Source: Paramecium tetraurelia (Eukaryota; Ciliophora; Oligohymenophorea; Peniculida; Parameciidae). Taken from it: DNA of 64,000 bases. Shown piece after piece: positions 23,157 to 35,717 of this stretch. A model generated the notes under the pieces. The model did no database searches, was not told the origin of the DNA, and saw only the letters and a list, made by a program, of their open reading frames with translations. How positions within the stretch are numbered: the stretch's first letter is position 1; every line of letters begins with the position of its first letter. The DNA lies in contig NW_001799631.1 in the NCBI RefSeq assembly GCF_000165425.1, positions 7,805 through 71,804 of the forward strand. Reading direction: 5' to 3'. The position numbers and the translations under genes were made by a program.

Positions 23157-24108
23157 TATTTTTATATATTAACTTAATCATGGATTTCTAATTTCTGCAA
23201 TGTTTGTATTAATCCTTGCTCTTTAATTGTCTTCCTATCCAAATGGGTTTGTGATTTCAGAATGCAATCTATTTCAGCATCATAGTTGCACTTGACTATC
23301 TATCCGAAATACACAAACAATTAACTTATTTAATCATTAATATAAATCATTTCTATTTCAAGAGAATAGCGTTTAAAGTTTAAATGTTAAGATTATTATT
23401 GAATTAAGGTAGTGAGTTATGAGATTGAAACATTCTTCGGTAATTGAAGTACAATATTACAACTAATAGAAAAGGCTTTCTTCAAAATATCAGATAAACA
23501 AGGAGTCATGTCTTTTTCAAGATCGTAAACCTCTTTCTTAAAATAATTCAATCCACCCCTACAAATTATAATACTCATATATACCAAGGTGGACATAGAG
23601 TTAGAATGATGTTCTCATCGAATTCATGTTCAATCATTAAAAAATTATTTAATTGAGTCTCTATTGTCCTTTGGTAAATCGCAGCATTCGCTTGTAAATT
23701 TTGTAATTTCACAGGATCGAGATCGATGCAAAGTAGATTGTCAAATTTTGAAGCTAATTAAATGGCTAATCCCCCAGAACCACAGAACCCATCAATAACT
23801 TATTTTATGGGGATTTTTTGATCAATAATTCTTTTGTGTAATCGTTCAGCAACATAAGAGGCAACTTCTTCAGGTACAACAGAATACCAAGATTCTTCAT
23901 CTAAAACAATCCCTTCATCAAATTTCTTGAACAAGAAATGTCTCTTATGATAAAATTTTCTTATTTTCTTTTTCAACTAGATTGTGGGAGTAGTCTTTTC
24001 GTGATGTGCATTGAATTGCTTCTTGGTGATCATCACAGGCATAGGGAATGAACCATTAATAAGCATCAAAGTATTAAGAGGGAAATATTCAATCAATTGT
24101 TAACCCAT
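23153..24108 (-). CDS. TGS1: Trimethylguanosine synthase (cap hypermethylase)
   Basis: Two exons, 309 residues, 26-nt intron at 23559-23584. It contains ESWYSVVPEEVASYVAERL, the SAM-binding motif VIDGFCGSGGLAIQLA, the acidic CIDLDPVKLQNLQANA, and the catalytic LCPPWGG across the splice site. These are the Tgs1 methyltransferase motifs in the correct order (SPPWGG in most). The enzyme converts m7G caps of sn/snoRNAs to m2,2,7G. The protein is short and lacks the long N-terminal extension of animal TGS1. The stop codon overlaps the next gene's start. Confidence 0.87.
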
Positions 24109-24118
24109 TAATTATAAT

Positions 24119-24592
24119 TCAACAACTTTGTTTCAGCTTAGGTTAAGATAATCGACCGATGAGACTCCTCTGAGACTGTTGAGTTCTCTTGAACCTTTCT
24201 CGTGCAAGTGGTGGCAATTCATACCTGTATTTGGGACTGGAGAAGAATTGATCCGTGCTTCGAAGCATCCTCTTGTAATTTTGCATAGGAGAGTACTTCT
24301 CCTACACATTTAATCTACATACAGGAAATCATTCATACAACACATAGGTGTCCCTCCCAGTTCCATCACATTAATAGAATATGCGTTAGGGTACTTCTGA
24401 GGCTCTGGATGCAGGACTTGGCATCATGTTCATGCCTGTTCTGTTTTGTTGAGTCGTGAGAAATCTGAATTCAGTGCCGAAATTGCCACCATTGTTGTAT
24501 GAAATATAAGTGTCTCTTCCGAACCCGTCGTTATTGTAAGAAGTTGGATTTTTTTCAGGTTTTGATCCTTTGTTTAAGATTGGTTGTTTCAT
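24119..24592 (-). CDS. Small protein with two GRDTY motifs
   Basis: Two exons, 149 residues, 24-nt intron at 24314-24337. The sequence GFGRDTYISYNNGG near residue 27 recurs as GTGRDTYVL near residue 98. I do not recognise a named domain; similar GxGRDTYI motifs occur in other ciliate proteins, possibly cytoskeletal (recollection, not verified). The C-terminus is rich in Arg, Gln and Ser. The start chosen is MKQPIL; an in-frame ATG lies 51 nt upstream. The stop is 10 bp before the TGS1 start. Confidence 0.65.
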
Positions 24593-24672
24593 AAATTTAA
24601 TTAATAAGTAATATATCATTATATCATTTTCAGTTTTATGCAATAATTTCCACTACCTTCACTGTTTGCTCG

Positions 24673-25993
24673 TCAATCTGCACTATCTGAAGTATGGCCT
24701 TGATCAGCTAATTCATATAAAGGACTATCAATTACACTCCTGCAAATGGGACACTCCTTGTTCTATTCGAACCACTGCATGGCACAATCACAACACATGC
24801 CTCCATGACCACATGGCATATAGACTACACAACTCTATCTTTGGATGCAATTGAAGCACTGTTTCATCGTGGGTTCTTGAACAGCCACTTCAGTGATAGT
24901 AGCTTATTTGCTTGTGATAATATTGACCTCAGTCTGATGTCTTCGCATAACCAATTCGTCTGGCAGATAATAAGTGCTTGAAATCTTCACCATCTAGGTT
25001 GGATACTCTAGTTGGTTGTTCTTGTGTGTATTCTCTTTTAAGGAGTACACAAACTTTTTCTGACTTCTGGAACTCGGAAAACTCAGGATCTGTCTATCTT
25101 GATTCCGATCCTCGTTTATGCGAGCAAAGTAATGCAAATTCAAAATGAATAATGTCAACAATTCTTTGTGATAAATAGTGTACACCATATAAACGACCGT
25201 GTAAAACGCACTTACAATTATTGCCAGTAAATAGTTTTTTCTTCCGTCTTCATTTTACAAATACAAACACAAATTTATCATAGTGTAAGTTGGTATCCCA
25301 GCAAAACTAAAGAAAAACATCGAGATCCAAACTAACCCCACTATTTTGGTTCCCATCTGCACCTTCACTTCCACGTTGCTGCTGTTAAAATATTTACTCA
25401 GTTAAGCAGACAAATTAAATAGAGATATCAATTCCAAAAATATAGCTATCAATAGGAACATCCAGATTATTACAAAGGCATATAGCCAATGAATGGACAA
25501 CCAATCAATTAGTTTGAGATTGATAAAAGTTATCTATGTTATAAAACACAACTTGGCGAAAACACCCAACTACATTAATTCTAATTTAGGTACCAAATTA
25601 TATTAGTGTTTCTCCGATTTCCGCTTATGCAATTGCACTCCACTATAAAACATCCAAATTGCATTGTAAAAACATAACAGCATTCCTAAGTATTGTATTT
25701 AAAAGCTCTGGTATTCAACAAAGTAAATCAGACAACTCTACATTTATGACCATCGATTACGTAATATGAGATTAGACCAATATTCCATGTCAATTCGAAA
25801 CAGCAATCAAAATCAGTTTAAGCTCTTCATATTTTACTTAGTATTGTTACATTTTGTGATGAACTATGCATGTTTTTATGAGGTATATCAAGTGCACCAC
25901 GCTCAAGAACAACAGAGGAACTCTGAAACTCAATCCGAATGTCAATGACGATAAAAACAGAGTAAGAAAGGAATTAAACACTATCACTATCAT
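24673..25993 (-). CDS. Multi-pass membrane RING-finger protein
   Basis: Three exons, 423 residues in this model, introns at 25825-25850 and 25738-25760. Six or seven hydrophobic segments fill the first 230 residues. The C-terminus carries a C3HC4 RING: CFNC, then CVVYMPCGHGGMCCDCA, then CPICRSVID. The combination suggests a membrane-anchored E3 ubiquitin ligase, of the kind used in endomembrane quality control (family-level inference). The start MIVIVF is uncertain, because the frame stays open upstream for about 40 codons with no other ATG. Confidence 0.8.
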
Positions 25994-26308
25994 TAAAGCC
26001 TAATTAAGCCAGTATATACAGAAGTTAACCAATTGTAAGCCACTTACATATTGATCAGTGCATCCGATTCGCCCACTTGGCCATCCTATTACAACTCCCA
26101 ATTGTTTTCTCTTGAAACTTACGATTATTATTAAATCATTATTTATATTATTAATAGAATTGATAATTCAAAACGCCAAACACTATTCAGTACAACCTTA
26201 CCAATTTCAATTCATTAATACTTGCTCTCATATATTAAATAATAAATTCTTAATTCATATATATATATCGTTATTAAATTTTGAATTTAAATAATAATTA
26301 ATATTTAC
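25994..26308. other. Divergent promoter region
   Basis: Spacer between the RING gene and the RanBP2 zinc-finger gene. It includes a locally GC-richer 60 bp near 26.06 kb that may belong to the RING gene's unresolved 5' end. Confidence 0.35.
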
Positions 26309-26612
26309 ATGAATAATTCTCCCTACATTGTCAAAAGGAAGCAGCGAATTGGAGATTGGGTGTGTGGCAATTGCAAAAATCTTAACTTCTCATTCAGAAA
26401 CGCATGTTTAACTCAAGCTTTATTCATTTTTAGGTAATAGATGCAATAAACCCCCCACTAAAACACCCTCCAAACATTAATACAGAGGATTCCAAACTCT
26501 AGTTCTGATCCATTATGAGGAACCAACTGAAAGCATGGATGATCTGCTTGAAAACTAAATCGATCCAAATGTCACATCAAGTCTATTAGTCTTAGGCTTA
26601 GATCAATTTTGA
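26309..26612 (+). CDS. Small RanBP2-type zinc-finger protein
   Basis: Two exons, 91 residues, 28-nt intron at 26406-26433 that splits the finger. The joined sequence GDWVCGNCKNLNFSFRNACN, then RCNKPP, has the W-x-C-x2-C-x10-C-x2-C RanBP2 pattern. Such fingers bind RNA or ubiquitin. The remaining 50 residues hold no other domain. The short length and single finger make a regulatory or RNA-binding adaptor most likely. Confidence 0.85.
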
Positions 26613-27146
26613 ATTTGTAATTTTTTCCAAATTTTTCTTTCATAAATTTTCGATATCAATACAATTCTATTTTAAATTGTAAATTAACTCGCTTTATATG
26701 TTGCATTCTTGTTTAGAATTCCCACTGATTTAATGAGTTACTCAATGTCGCAAAATAATCTACCTTATACTTCTGTACATGAATGATTACTTCTAGAAAG
26801 ACAATTATAAATTTAATCTAAAATCACAGCAAATTTACAGATAAATTTAGATTAATCTTGTAAAAATAATAAATATTTCATATTAATTTATACTTCTTTA
26901 AATTGATGCTAATTATTTTATATAGAATATTTGATATAAAATTTTGGTTTCTGTTGCTTAAAGATTAACTTGGATCTTTATCTTCGAGATTTTATAATGG
27001 ATATAAGAAATGGAATTGATTGATTCATTTAATTTGAGCTTACACTATGTGATTTTACTATTATAGCAAATGAATACTAATAGCAAATGTTCACATGTAT
27101 GAATTCTAAAAAATAAAACTTATTTATAAAACACTGTTAAATTCTT
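26613..27146. other. Intergenic, nothing recognised
   Basis: AT-rich spacer downstream of the RanBP2 finger gene. No gene or motif was seen. Confidence 0.4.
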
Positions 27147-28010
27147 TCACTATTTTTTATGCGCAGCTTTTTTCTTTGTCTTATTCTTTTTCTCCTTTAT
27201 TAATTAGTCAATTTTATTCAGATGATTGTTGTTATCAGAATTCTTCTCCTCAAGCTTGCCCTCTATTTTATAAGAATAAGGATCGATGTTGATTAAATGT
27301 CTTTTTCTATCATTCAATATTTGGGTTCTATCTTTTTTCAACACAACCTAAGTGCCAATAATATGTTCATCAATCACATCAATCTTATTATTGTATTCAT
27401 CTATGAGGACCCCATCTTGTGATGTATTGACATTGAAAAAATCAAAGTTATTATTGATATAGATGAGGCCTTGTTAAATGGAAGATTTGAATTTTTCTAA
27501 AGCTTTTTCATAATTCTTGAGTTTTTTATTGTTGTTGCCAAAGCTAAATGCAATATATTCTTCATCACACTCAATCTCATTGAAATCTTATAAGTTAATT
27601 ATTTATCCATTATCCATCCCTGATGCTGCTAATTTTTTATTTGTAATTTCGATATATAAATAAAATCATTTATCAAGAGATAATTTATATTCATACCAAC
27701 ATTCATAAGGAAGAGATGAAACAAAATAAAGAGGATACAGTATAATTTAGAATGTGTCTTTTTTGTTAATCCTTTAGAGATATTACAAAAATAATTAATA
27801 TATTTTACCATTACTTCTTAAGAATCTCAATTTAGAACAGTCCCTTTAGTCTATGCAAAAGTCTCTAATAAGGTTCCTCTCAAATTTTCAATAGTTCTCT
27901 GATTTGTTGTTCAAATTTTAACTTTTACTTTTTTAACTTTATAATCCCATTCTGATGCTATAAGAAATTCCCAAGAAAATGCAAATTTAAGATGTGTCTC
28001 CTTTTACTAG
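27147..28010 (-). pseudogene. Decayed WD-like gene with intact 3' part
   Basis: The 3' third is a clean frame: LAASGMDNGQIINLQDFNEI, then SFGNNNKKLKNYEKALEKFK, ending in a Lys-rich tail KNKTKKKAAHKK before TGA. Upstream the same frame meets TGA near 27668 and further TGA codons, with coding-like pieces such as HLKFAFSWEFLIASEWDYKV. No short GT-AG intron removes them all. The basic tail and WD-like strands suggest a former nucleolar WD protein. It may alternatively be a shorter live gene. Confidence 0.5.
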
Positions 28011-28193
28011 AAAGAGGCATATTATTATTTTATATTATTCTCTTAAATAAAACAGCCTTTTCTAAAGAAATACTGTAGTTATACAAAAAAGTATAAATTG
28101 AGCAAATTGCAAAGCAGAATTTCAACTGACTTAGTTCAAATAAGGAATTCATAAAATTATTATATATATTATACAGAATTTATTATTTGTGCA

Positions 28194-29612
28194 ATGCAGT
28201 TAAAATTTTCAGAAACAGATGGATTTGTATATGATTTGTTGCATTTCTTATGGTTAAAGGACCCAATTTCAAAAGTAAAGTCTACGTAATTAATAGAAAG
28301 CACCATTGATAAACATACCGTATACTCTGTAAATAAAGGCAGGATATGTGAAGTTTTGGTATTTCAGCAAGCAAGGAGTGATTTATAGAAAGAGCAAGGA
28401 GAAATTGGATCCAGATTACTTGAAAGAGGTATTCCATTCGGAGAGTACAAATAAAATTGAAGCAGTGTGGATTTTCAAAGAAAATGAGAAACTTAAATTT
28501 CATTACATGAATAAGATGGAAGTCGGTCATTTTATTGAGAAACTGGATTACTAGGCTGATGGTGTCTTATAAGGGTTTGTATGCCCTAAAAGGGAATGTA
28601 ATAGCACAATTAAATGTATTTGGTAAAAGAGTAGTTGCATTTTCGAGTAAATTTATAATATCAACAAAATGACAAACACTTCATTACATCCAAATCAAAG
28701 AATTACAACTTTTGAGACAGATGGTGGTCCAACAATAAGCACTACGTATAATGTATATGCAATATCATAGATTGAACTCAAATGTGTTGGCTAAAACCTT
28801 AGAATTGACTTGCCAAGAAATTCAACAGCATATTTGTAATGTGACTTTTGAGAAGATTAATATCTCTTTAATGGAATTGTACTTTAGATAAGGGGTAGAT
28901 GGGCAAATCTATTTATTGTTCTGTTCGAAAGTGATAACCAAAAGTTAAAGTAGAAGTAATAGTAATGTGAAGTTGTCTCTGAAAGTGCCATTACCTAAAG
29001 GGCCTAATAGAATTGAATTTACAAATCAAAGATGCGTTGGTTGTAAAGTAATTCAAAATGTTAATTTGTTCGAAGAGGTAAATGTTGAAAGTGAGTATTC
29101 CTTAGATTTCCATACGGGAGATCATTGAGAGTTGGGATAGACATCATGAAATCAAATATAAACAGGATCCTCCAATAATAGAGATGGATAAGGATTGTTT
29201 GGTTCCAAAAATACTCAGATTCATCTATCCCAATTTGGATTTCAATCACTATCAAGGTTTGAAATAGAATGTGCCATTCATATGTTAAAAGATTAAGTTA
29301 TGTTTGAAGTGCTACAAGAATGTGAATGATAATAAGTCTAGATTTTCTACAGCCACATACTCAATACAGAAAAGAATTATGATGAGATAGAAGTCTTCTC
29401 AGAGTACCTTTTAGTATGATACACAATCGATAAAGAAGAGTTAGCACAGTCAAGAATCATTTATATAAAATACCTAAAGTCAAACTAAAACTAATAGTAC
29501 TCATAAAAGGAGCACATAAAATACATCGTATATGTTAAAATATAGATGTAATACTTAACTTAACTTCAATTAATCTATAAGTTAGATATTTAGAAATGAA
29601 TAAAGTTAATGA
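28194..29612 (+). CDS. Conserved-looking protein of unknown function
   Basis: Four exons, 446 residues, introns at 28329-28353, 28746-28770 and 29078-29105. It starts MQLKFSETDGFVYDLLHFLW. After the first intron it continues FWYFSKQGVIYRKSKEKLD, then EAVWIFKENEKLKFHYMN. Four Cys in two CxxxC/CxxC-like groups (CPKREC, RCVGC) may bind metal. The C-terminal 110 residues are Ser/Thr/Gln-rich and basic. I do not recognise the family. The joined exons give continuous protein-like sequence, so the gene itself is well supported. Confidence 0.75.
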
Positions 29613-29917
29613 AATCTAAACACAATATATCATTAATATTATATTATTACAATTTTCATATTATTTTTGAAACTTTTTAAGTTAGAATTCTCAATTTCAA
29701 TTTCAATTCAAAATTTATGCTCACTTCTAATTGGTTCCTTAATCAAACTCCTTCAATTGAACATTCAATCAATATGGGTTAGATCTCTCTTGAATCCTTC
29801 ATCTTCAATAATAATTATTATTCACAATATTATGAATTAAAATTCATTTGGTTTTGATATTTATAAAAATTGTATAATTTTCGATGTAAGTGATAAATAA
29901 TTGAAATAATATAAATT
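29613..29917. other. Intergenic, nothing recognised
   Basis: AT-rich spacer between two plus-strand genes. Nothing was seen. Confidence 0.4.
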
Positions 29918-30931
29918 ATGTATAAATTAAATACAATCCAAGGGCATTAATTTTTCGATTTTCAGGCTCCCTTGAATTACTTTTCAAAAAGGAAACTCTT
30001 TCAACTGGCCAATGAAATTAAACCAAGAAAAAGGGATTCTCGAGGAAAAATAGTTATTTCTTCATCTGTTCCAAAAGGTTTTTGGTTCAGAGATTACGAT
30101 GCGGTGAGAACAGTCAGTAAAAGGTTGAAAGAAAGTCGTCCCAATAACCACAGAATACAGAATCCCATATATTTCAAGAGAGTAGACATATAAGCATATT
30201 TACAAAACTACACCATAAGAGCGTGCACTCCCAATCCATCTAGAAAATGGAGAAAATATCGTAATTTATTATTGGAGAACAATTATCATATTAGAGAGTA
30301 AATAAAATAAAAATTTTAAGAGAGTCTTAACTTATTGCTTCCTAATAGCTAGCTTTCACCTCCCAAGAGCAAGCGTAGCTCATTCATGAACTCACATCAA
30401 CAACAATGCTTGCTTGAAATTCGCACAAGTCAGCATCTAAAATTGAAAAATATAAGTAGACAGCCCTCCAAAAGGAAGGATGACAGCATGAGATCTTTGG
30501 ATAGGCATTTCCAAGATATCAATTGTGCACAAAGCAATTTCAATCATTCCTTTGTTTAAGATAAATTCATATCATCCAATCAAATCACTCCCAGAAACAG
30601 GTTCTTCAAAGACTCCTTCAGGTTATATGGAATAGATGCTTAAGTATAGGCACCAAAAAACAAATTGATTTTTACTGACTCTGTTCAGTTGGTGGAATCT
30701 TAGGAGACTAGATGTGATAAAATTGATGGAATTTAAAGTGATCGCGATAGATCAACCTAAAAGTAGAACACTTTATTAAATTTAATTAAAAAACAAAGAA
30801 AAAAGAATCCACAAACTAAAGTAGTCTCTCCGAAGTATCCTAAATTAAACACTTCAAATCCAAAAGATGACAGGATTGTCAATATCTATTTTCCATCTCT
30901 CAAAAAAATCAATGTAAGAGATCATTCTTGA
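29918..30931 (+). CDS. Basic, Ser/Lys-rich protein of unknown function
   Basis: A single-exon frame of 337 residues starting MYKLNTIQGHQFF. The region of residues 18-75 is compact and basic (SKRKLFQLANEIKPRKRDS and KGFWFRDYDAVRTVSKRL). The rest is disordered with many KR/RK clusters. No catalytic or binding motif is recognised. The composition would suit a cytoskeletal or basal-body-associated protein, but that is only a guess. Confidence 0.65.
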
Positions 30932-30995
30932 TTGTATATACATACTTTAATATTATTAAAATATATTTCTTAAATTAATCAACTAGCTACAGTTA

Positions 30996-31518
30996 ATGAA
31001 ATAATCACAATACTAACACCAAACTCAAAAACTAACCTAAAACCAAATGGGATACTCGCCTACTACCTAAAAGAGTACGATTATCCAATTAATATCTTAG
31101 CATTGCCGAATTTTAATCAGTTCAATGATGAAATTTAACATAGGATAAAACTCAAATATCAAGAATTAGGATTTAAGTAGCCTTTGTATCCACAATAAAC
31201 CTAAGTGTTATCATCAGAGAAAGGGATCTACAATTTTAGAAAAGTGTTTGATCCAGTAAGAGACGGTCGGCCTGAATTCTAACTGGATCCAAGTAACAAT
31301 ATCATTCTTATTCTTGAGAGTACTTGGATCAACTCTAAGATTACAAGAAAAAGTATTTAGCTCCAAGTAGAAATTATGATTTGTAATACAGAAATCCTGC
31401 TTTGAAAATTAAGAATCATGACTTCTATTTTTAAGATTTCTACTTGAATCTTTATGAATAGGATAAGGAGGAGATCTATTTTAATAAATATGGAAAGAAG
31501 TTTGTTTATCAAGAATGA
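30996..31518 (+). CDS. Small protein of unknown function
   Basis: Three exons, 156 residues, introns at 31075-31100 and 31293-31318 (both 26 nt, the second ending GAG). The protein is rich in Tyr, Lys, Gln and Asn, with YNFRKVFDPVRDGRPEFQLD in the centre and FYFQDFYLNLYEQDKEE towards the end. The two splices bring three frames into one. No domain is recognised. Its TGA is 29 bp from the end of the convergent kinase gene. Confidence 0.65.
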
Positions 31519-31547
31519 TTTATATAAAATAATAATAATAATAGAAT

Positions 31548-32719
31548 TCAACTTTTAAAGATATCTAATTACAATAGCTAAATGATAGGTCATTATAAAA
31601 TACTTCTTTTGCTGTTGCTCTTTGATAGGGATCAATCACAAAAATACGTGAAAATAGTTTTTGTATATCACGATCTTGATTTGTTATATTGGATTCATTG
31701 TTTCTTATTTTCTTAAACAATTCTCTTTCGTTTTCTCCTTTGAAAGGGAAACTCCCTTATAAGAGAGTAACAAGCAGAACTCCAGTAGCCCATATGTCTG
31801 CTGCTCTCCCATCATATTTCAACTTAGAGACAACTTCAGGTGCCATATAACTAGGCGTACCACAATGGCAAGATATAGATTGATTAGTAAATGTACTGAA
31901 ACCGAAATCAATGAGTTTGATTCGTTTATTTTGTATTAGGATATTTTCTAGTTTGATATCTCTGTGACATACATTCCTATCGTGGACATAATGTAAGATT
32001 TTGAGTAACTAATGTATGATGTTAAGTGCAAGTTCTTTGGGTAGGGTTCTTGTGGGAGTTGATTTGAGGAGTTGATACAGAGACTCAGTGCCGCAATATT
32101 CCATCACTAGATTGATGTAAGTAGTGTAATGATAGACATCATATAATTTGGTGATTTGATCGTGAGATAGAATTCTGAGAGTGTTGATTTCTTTGATTAG
32201 GTTATTGAACCTTTCCCCTTTGAGCAATGCCTTGTCATACATTTTGATGGCGACTTTATTGCCTTGGCGATCAGTTCCCATTTTGACGATGGCATAACTG
32301 CCCTTTCCAATTATGGGTCCAATAGAATAAATCTTTTCATCACAAGTGGAGGGTATCTATTTATACAGGGAGTCTTGGTGATTGGTGGAGTCCTTGGCAC
32401 TCAGATTGCCTTGGATTCTCTTCCTCTGTATTTTGGAAGATAGTCTTAATTGTTGTAGATTGTTGTTATTGGTTGCGGCATTGCATTGTTGGCTTTCCTT
32501 GGTACTGAGATAGCGTTGTTCATTTTTGGTGTTGAAGGTGTCTTCAAACTTGGTTAATTCTCGGCCTCGACTGGGAGTTCTGATTTTGAAGTAGGTGGTG
32601 AGATTGTTGAGTCTGAAGTTGGTTAATCTGAATGGAGGGGGTTTGGAGGAGTTGTCGGGGAGGTTTTCTTTGTTTTCGATAGATCGAAGACCCTCTCTGG
32701 GGGGTTTGCGAATATTCAT
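31548..32719 (-). CDS. Serine/threonine protein kinase
   Basis: Two exons, 381 residues, 26-nt intron at 31578-31603; the splice gives the end ATAKELLQLDIFKS. About 120 disordered basic residues come first. The kinase domain has IGKGSYAIVK, VAIK, CHRDIKLEN, LIDFGFS and YMAPEVVS, so all catalytic residues are present. HRDIKLEN with short inserts places it in the CAMK/SNF1-like group. It ends right after subdomain XI, with no regulatory tail. Confidence 0.93.
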
Positions 32720-32922
32720 GAATCGGTTAATATTTAAATATAAATTGGGAGTACATTATAAAAATAATAGTTATGGGCAAATGAATTATGTATGAATATC
32801 ACATTTGCGGTCGGAAAATAAATAACATTATATAGAGAGCATATGATGATAATTATATTAATAATGCGTCAGTGATTAAATAATAAGAAGAAGTGTTTAT
32901 AGGGGAGAGAGAGTCATTAAAT

Positions 32923-34438
32923 ATGATAAGAATTCAATAACTGGGATAGCAATTGAATGCAACCAAGTCAACATTGACAATTCAGGATTCGAGATCAGGA
33001 AAGAAATACGAAATCCCCATTTCTAATAATTTCATTAAGGCAAGCGATCTCGAGAAGATAAAAGACGACAAAGGTTCAATCATTCGTTCTTATGATCCTG
33101 GTTATATGAACACAGTTAATTGCGTACATTTTGCATTCATACAAGACCTCCAAAATTAGTTTCATAGACGGAGACAATGGAATCCTCGAATATCGAGGCT
33201 ATCCCATTGAGTAATTGGCTGAAAAAAGCAATTATTTGGAAGTGGCTTTTCTACTCATCTATGGTGAATTGCCAACTCAATTGCAATATGATAAATGGTG
33301 TAAAAAGTATGCAATTCTTTATTATTTAATTTCAGAATCCAAACTCACACATTTGTCCACCAAGATCTGTATGGCCTCTTGTCCCAATTCAGATACGATG
33401 CTCACCCAATGGGAATGGTTATCAGTTCATTATCAGCTGTGAGTACTCTGCATCCAGAAGCTAATCCAGCACTCTCAGGACAGAATATCTACGCAGTATA
33501 TTATATAATCGAATTTAAGGATTAAAAATCTAGGAACAAACAAATTCACAGAATGATTGGATCCATCACAACCATCACAGCCCTTGCATACAGAAACAGA
33601 ATCGGAAGACAACCAAATCAACCTCATTAACAATTAGGATATGTCGAAAATTTCTTATATATGATGGATAGACTCAATGAATCCAGTTACAAACCACATC
33701 CAACTATTGCAAAAGTCTTAGACATTCTATTCATCTTGCATGCTGAACACGAATTGAATTGCTCCACCTCTGCAGTTAGACATCTCACTTCAAGCGGAGT
33801 CGATATCTACACAGCTATTGCTGGAGCTGCAGCTGCACTCTATGGTCCTAAACACGGTGGTGCCAATGAGGCAGTCTTGAGAATGCTTGAAAAAATTGGA
33901 TCCAAGCAAAACATTCCATAATTCATTGAAAATGTGAAGAACAAGAAAGCTCTACTCTTTGGATTTGGTCATAGAGTTTATAAATCATATGATCCAAGAG
34001 CTAAGATTGTTAAGTAATTAGCATACTAAGTTTTTGATTTGGTTGGCAAGGATCCATTGATTGAAATTGCATTGGAATTAGAAAACATAGCTTTAAATGA
34101 TAAGTACTTTAAAGATAGATCACTCTATCCAAATGTTGATTTCTATACTGGAATCATTTATAAGGTAATTTATGTAAGCAATTCTATTTTAGGCTCTTGG
34201 ATTTCCTACTGATATGTTTCCTTTGTTATTTGCTATTCCAAGAATATCTGGATGGCTTGCTCATTGGTGTGAGTTCCTTGATGACCCTGAGAATAAAATT
34301 GTTAGACCAAGATAAAATTATCAAGGATACTAACCAAGAGAATATGTCCCCATCGACTAAAGAAAAGAGACAGATGCCTATATTCATGCACCCTCAACCT
34401 CCTTTTCAACAAGAAGAAATGTTTCTGTTTAAAAATGA
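32923..34438 (+). CDS. Citrate synthase
   Basis: Five exons, 470 residues, introns at 33124-33145, 33307-33335, 33496-33519 (24 nt, in frame, no stop) and 34165-34192. It carries the active-site histidines in [10 protein letters not shown] (about residue 283) and [13 protein letters not shown] (about 323), and the aspartate in YPNVDFYTG (about 380). It condenses acetyl-CoA with oxaloacetate. The N-terminus resembles the bacterial-type/peroxisomal branch ([12 protein letters not shown]). MIRIQQLGQQL is a weak mitochondrial targeting candidate; no clear C-terminal PTS1 is present. The start is the first in-frame ATG. Confidence 0.97.
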
Positions 34439-34827
34439 ATATGAGTATGAATATGATTACGAAATTAAATTATTTATATCTTTTGTTTTTTTTTGTTATA
34501 TTATCTTCATTTTATAGTTATCCAAAGCACTTAATTAAAATTTATATAAATTATGAAGTGCAAAATTTAATCTTTACATAGTAGGAATTTCCTTTCTATT
34601 TTTATGGTTGTATCAAATTTTTATCTATCAAAGGAGCGGAGTTAGACAATGATTAAAATATATAACTCTTTTTTAGTTTATAAATTGAAACAACTTAATT
34701 AATTAATCATGACGAGAACCTCAACATAGCAGTCCTTATATAATAATGGGTTTGAAATAGATAGTTTTAATTTAATCGATTTTGGGTGAGGGTTTAGTTT
34801 AAATAGATAATTATTCAAATTGATGAT
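34439..34827. other. Convergent intergenic region, nothing recognised
   Basis: A 389-bp spacer between the ends of citrate synthase and the next minus-strand gene. AT-rich, no features. Confidence 0.4.
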
Positions 34828-35603
34828 TCATAGAATCAGATTTGTAGGGTCGGAATGCTGATTTGTTGGGCACTTGGAATATAGAAATTGATATTTACAT
34901 AAATTGGCATAGAAGGCAGTAGGTTGTTCTTCTTTTTCTGAGTCATCGTAAATTTGAGTCATTTTGCGTGATTGTTTTTGTAGTTGTTTTTTGAGTTTGA
35001 TGTGCTTAAATGAATCTGCGTTGGAGTTGGAGTGAGTTTGTGATTAAATTAAGTTCGACTAATTGTTAAATTTAAATTTGTACATTTAGAAGCACTTCTT
35101 TTTTGATTGCATAAATTAGTTTCTTGAGTTGTTTGAGTACTGGATTTGTGGGAGCAAAGGGGTAATTCCTGAGAATGGAAGGTTTTCTCATGATTAGAAA
35201 TTGGTAGGTGGTGTAAATGATCTTGGCTCCATTCTGTTCTTACATAACTTGTTAGGGTGTGATACGTTTGAGCAGAGATTTCAACTAAGAGTATAATTGG
35301 TGTGTTTACCTCTTCAATCAGTTGGTCTTCATTCTTTTGCATAATTAATTGCGAGAGTATTCGTTAGAATTCAATGTTATAAGAGACTTGAGGTGTTTTT
35401 GCTGCCGATTTGATTGTCTTGATTGCCTTGATTTGTTGCTCATTGAGGTAGAGTCTTGAAATTAATGAAAGTGATTACTTCTCGTTATTTGATGTTTGAA
35501 CTACATATTGAATAGGCGTTCTATTTGTAAATATGGTGGTGATCTAAGATATAGATTTGATGCATTTACGACTCCATTATCCCAAGAGGATGAGGTGTGA
35601 CAT
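34828..35603 (-). CDS. Helical protein of unknown function
   Basis: Three exons, 241 residues, introns at 35285-35309 and 35059-35083 (25 nt each). The middle exon gives GAKIIYTTYQFLIMRKPSIL and PTNPVLKQLKKLIYAIKKEV. The last exon ends with an acidic segment IYDDSEKEEQPTAFYANLC. The two splices link three frames into one coherent protein. No family is recognised. The start MSHLILLG is the best ATG, but a preceding frame-shifted ATG leaves the 5' end open. Confidence 0.6.
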
Positions 35604-35717
35604 GATTGGAATTGGATGGACTGATTTATTTCGAACTGTGGTTCCATTGGATTTTGAATTTGAATAGTAAAATAATTAATATTTTAATAACGATTTTTAT
35701 AAAATATTTTAGTTTGC

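Noticed and set aside
26058-26294. Plus-strand 78-residue ORF
   Set aside because: It lies in the 5' region of the divergent RING gene, is AT-rich towards its end and shows no motif.
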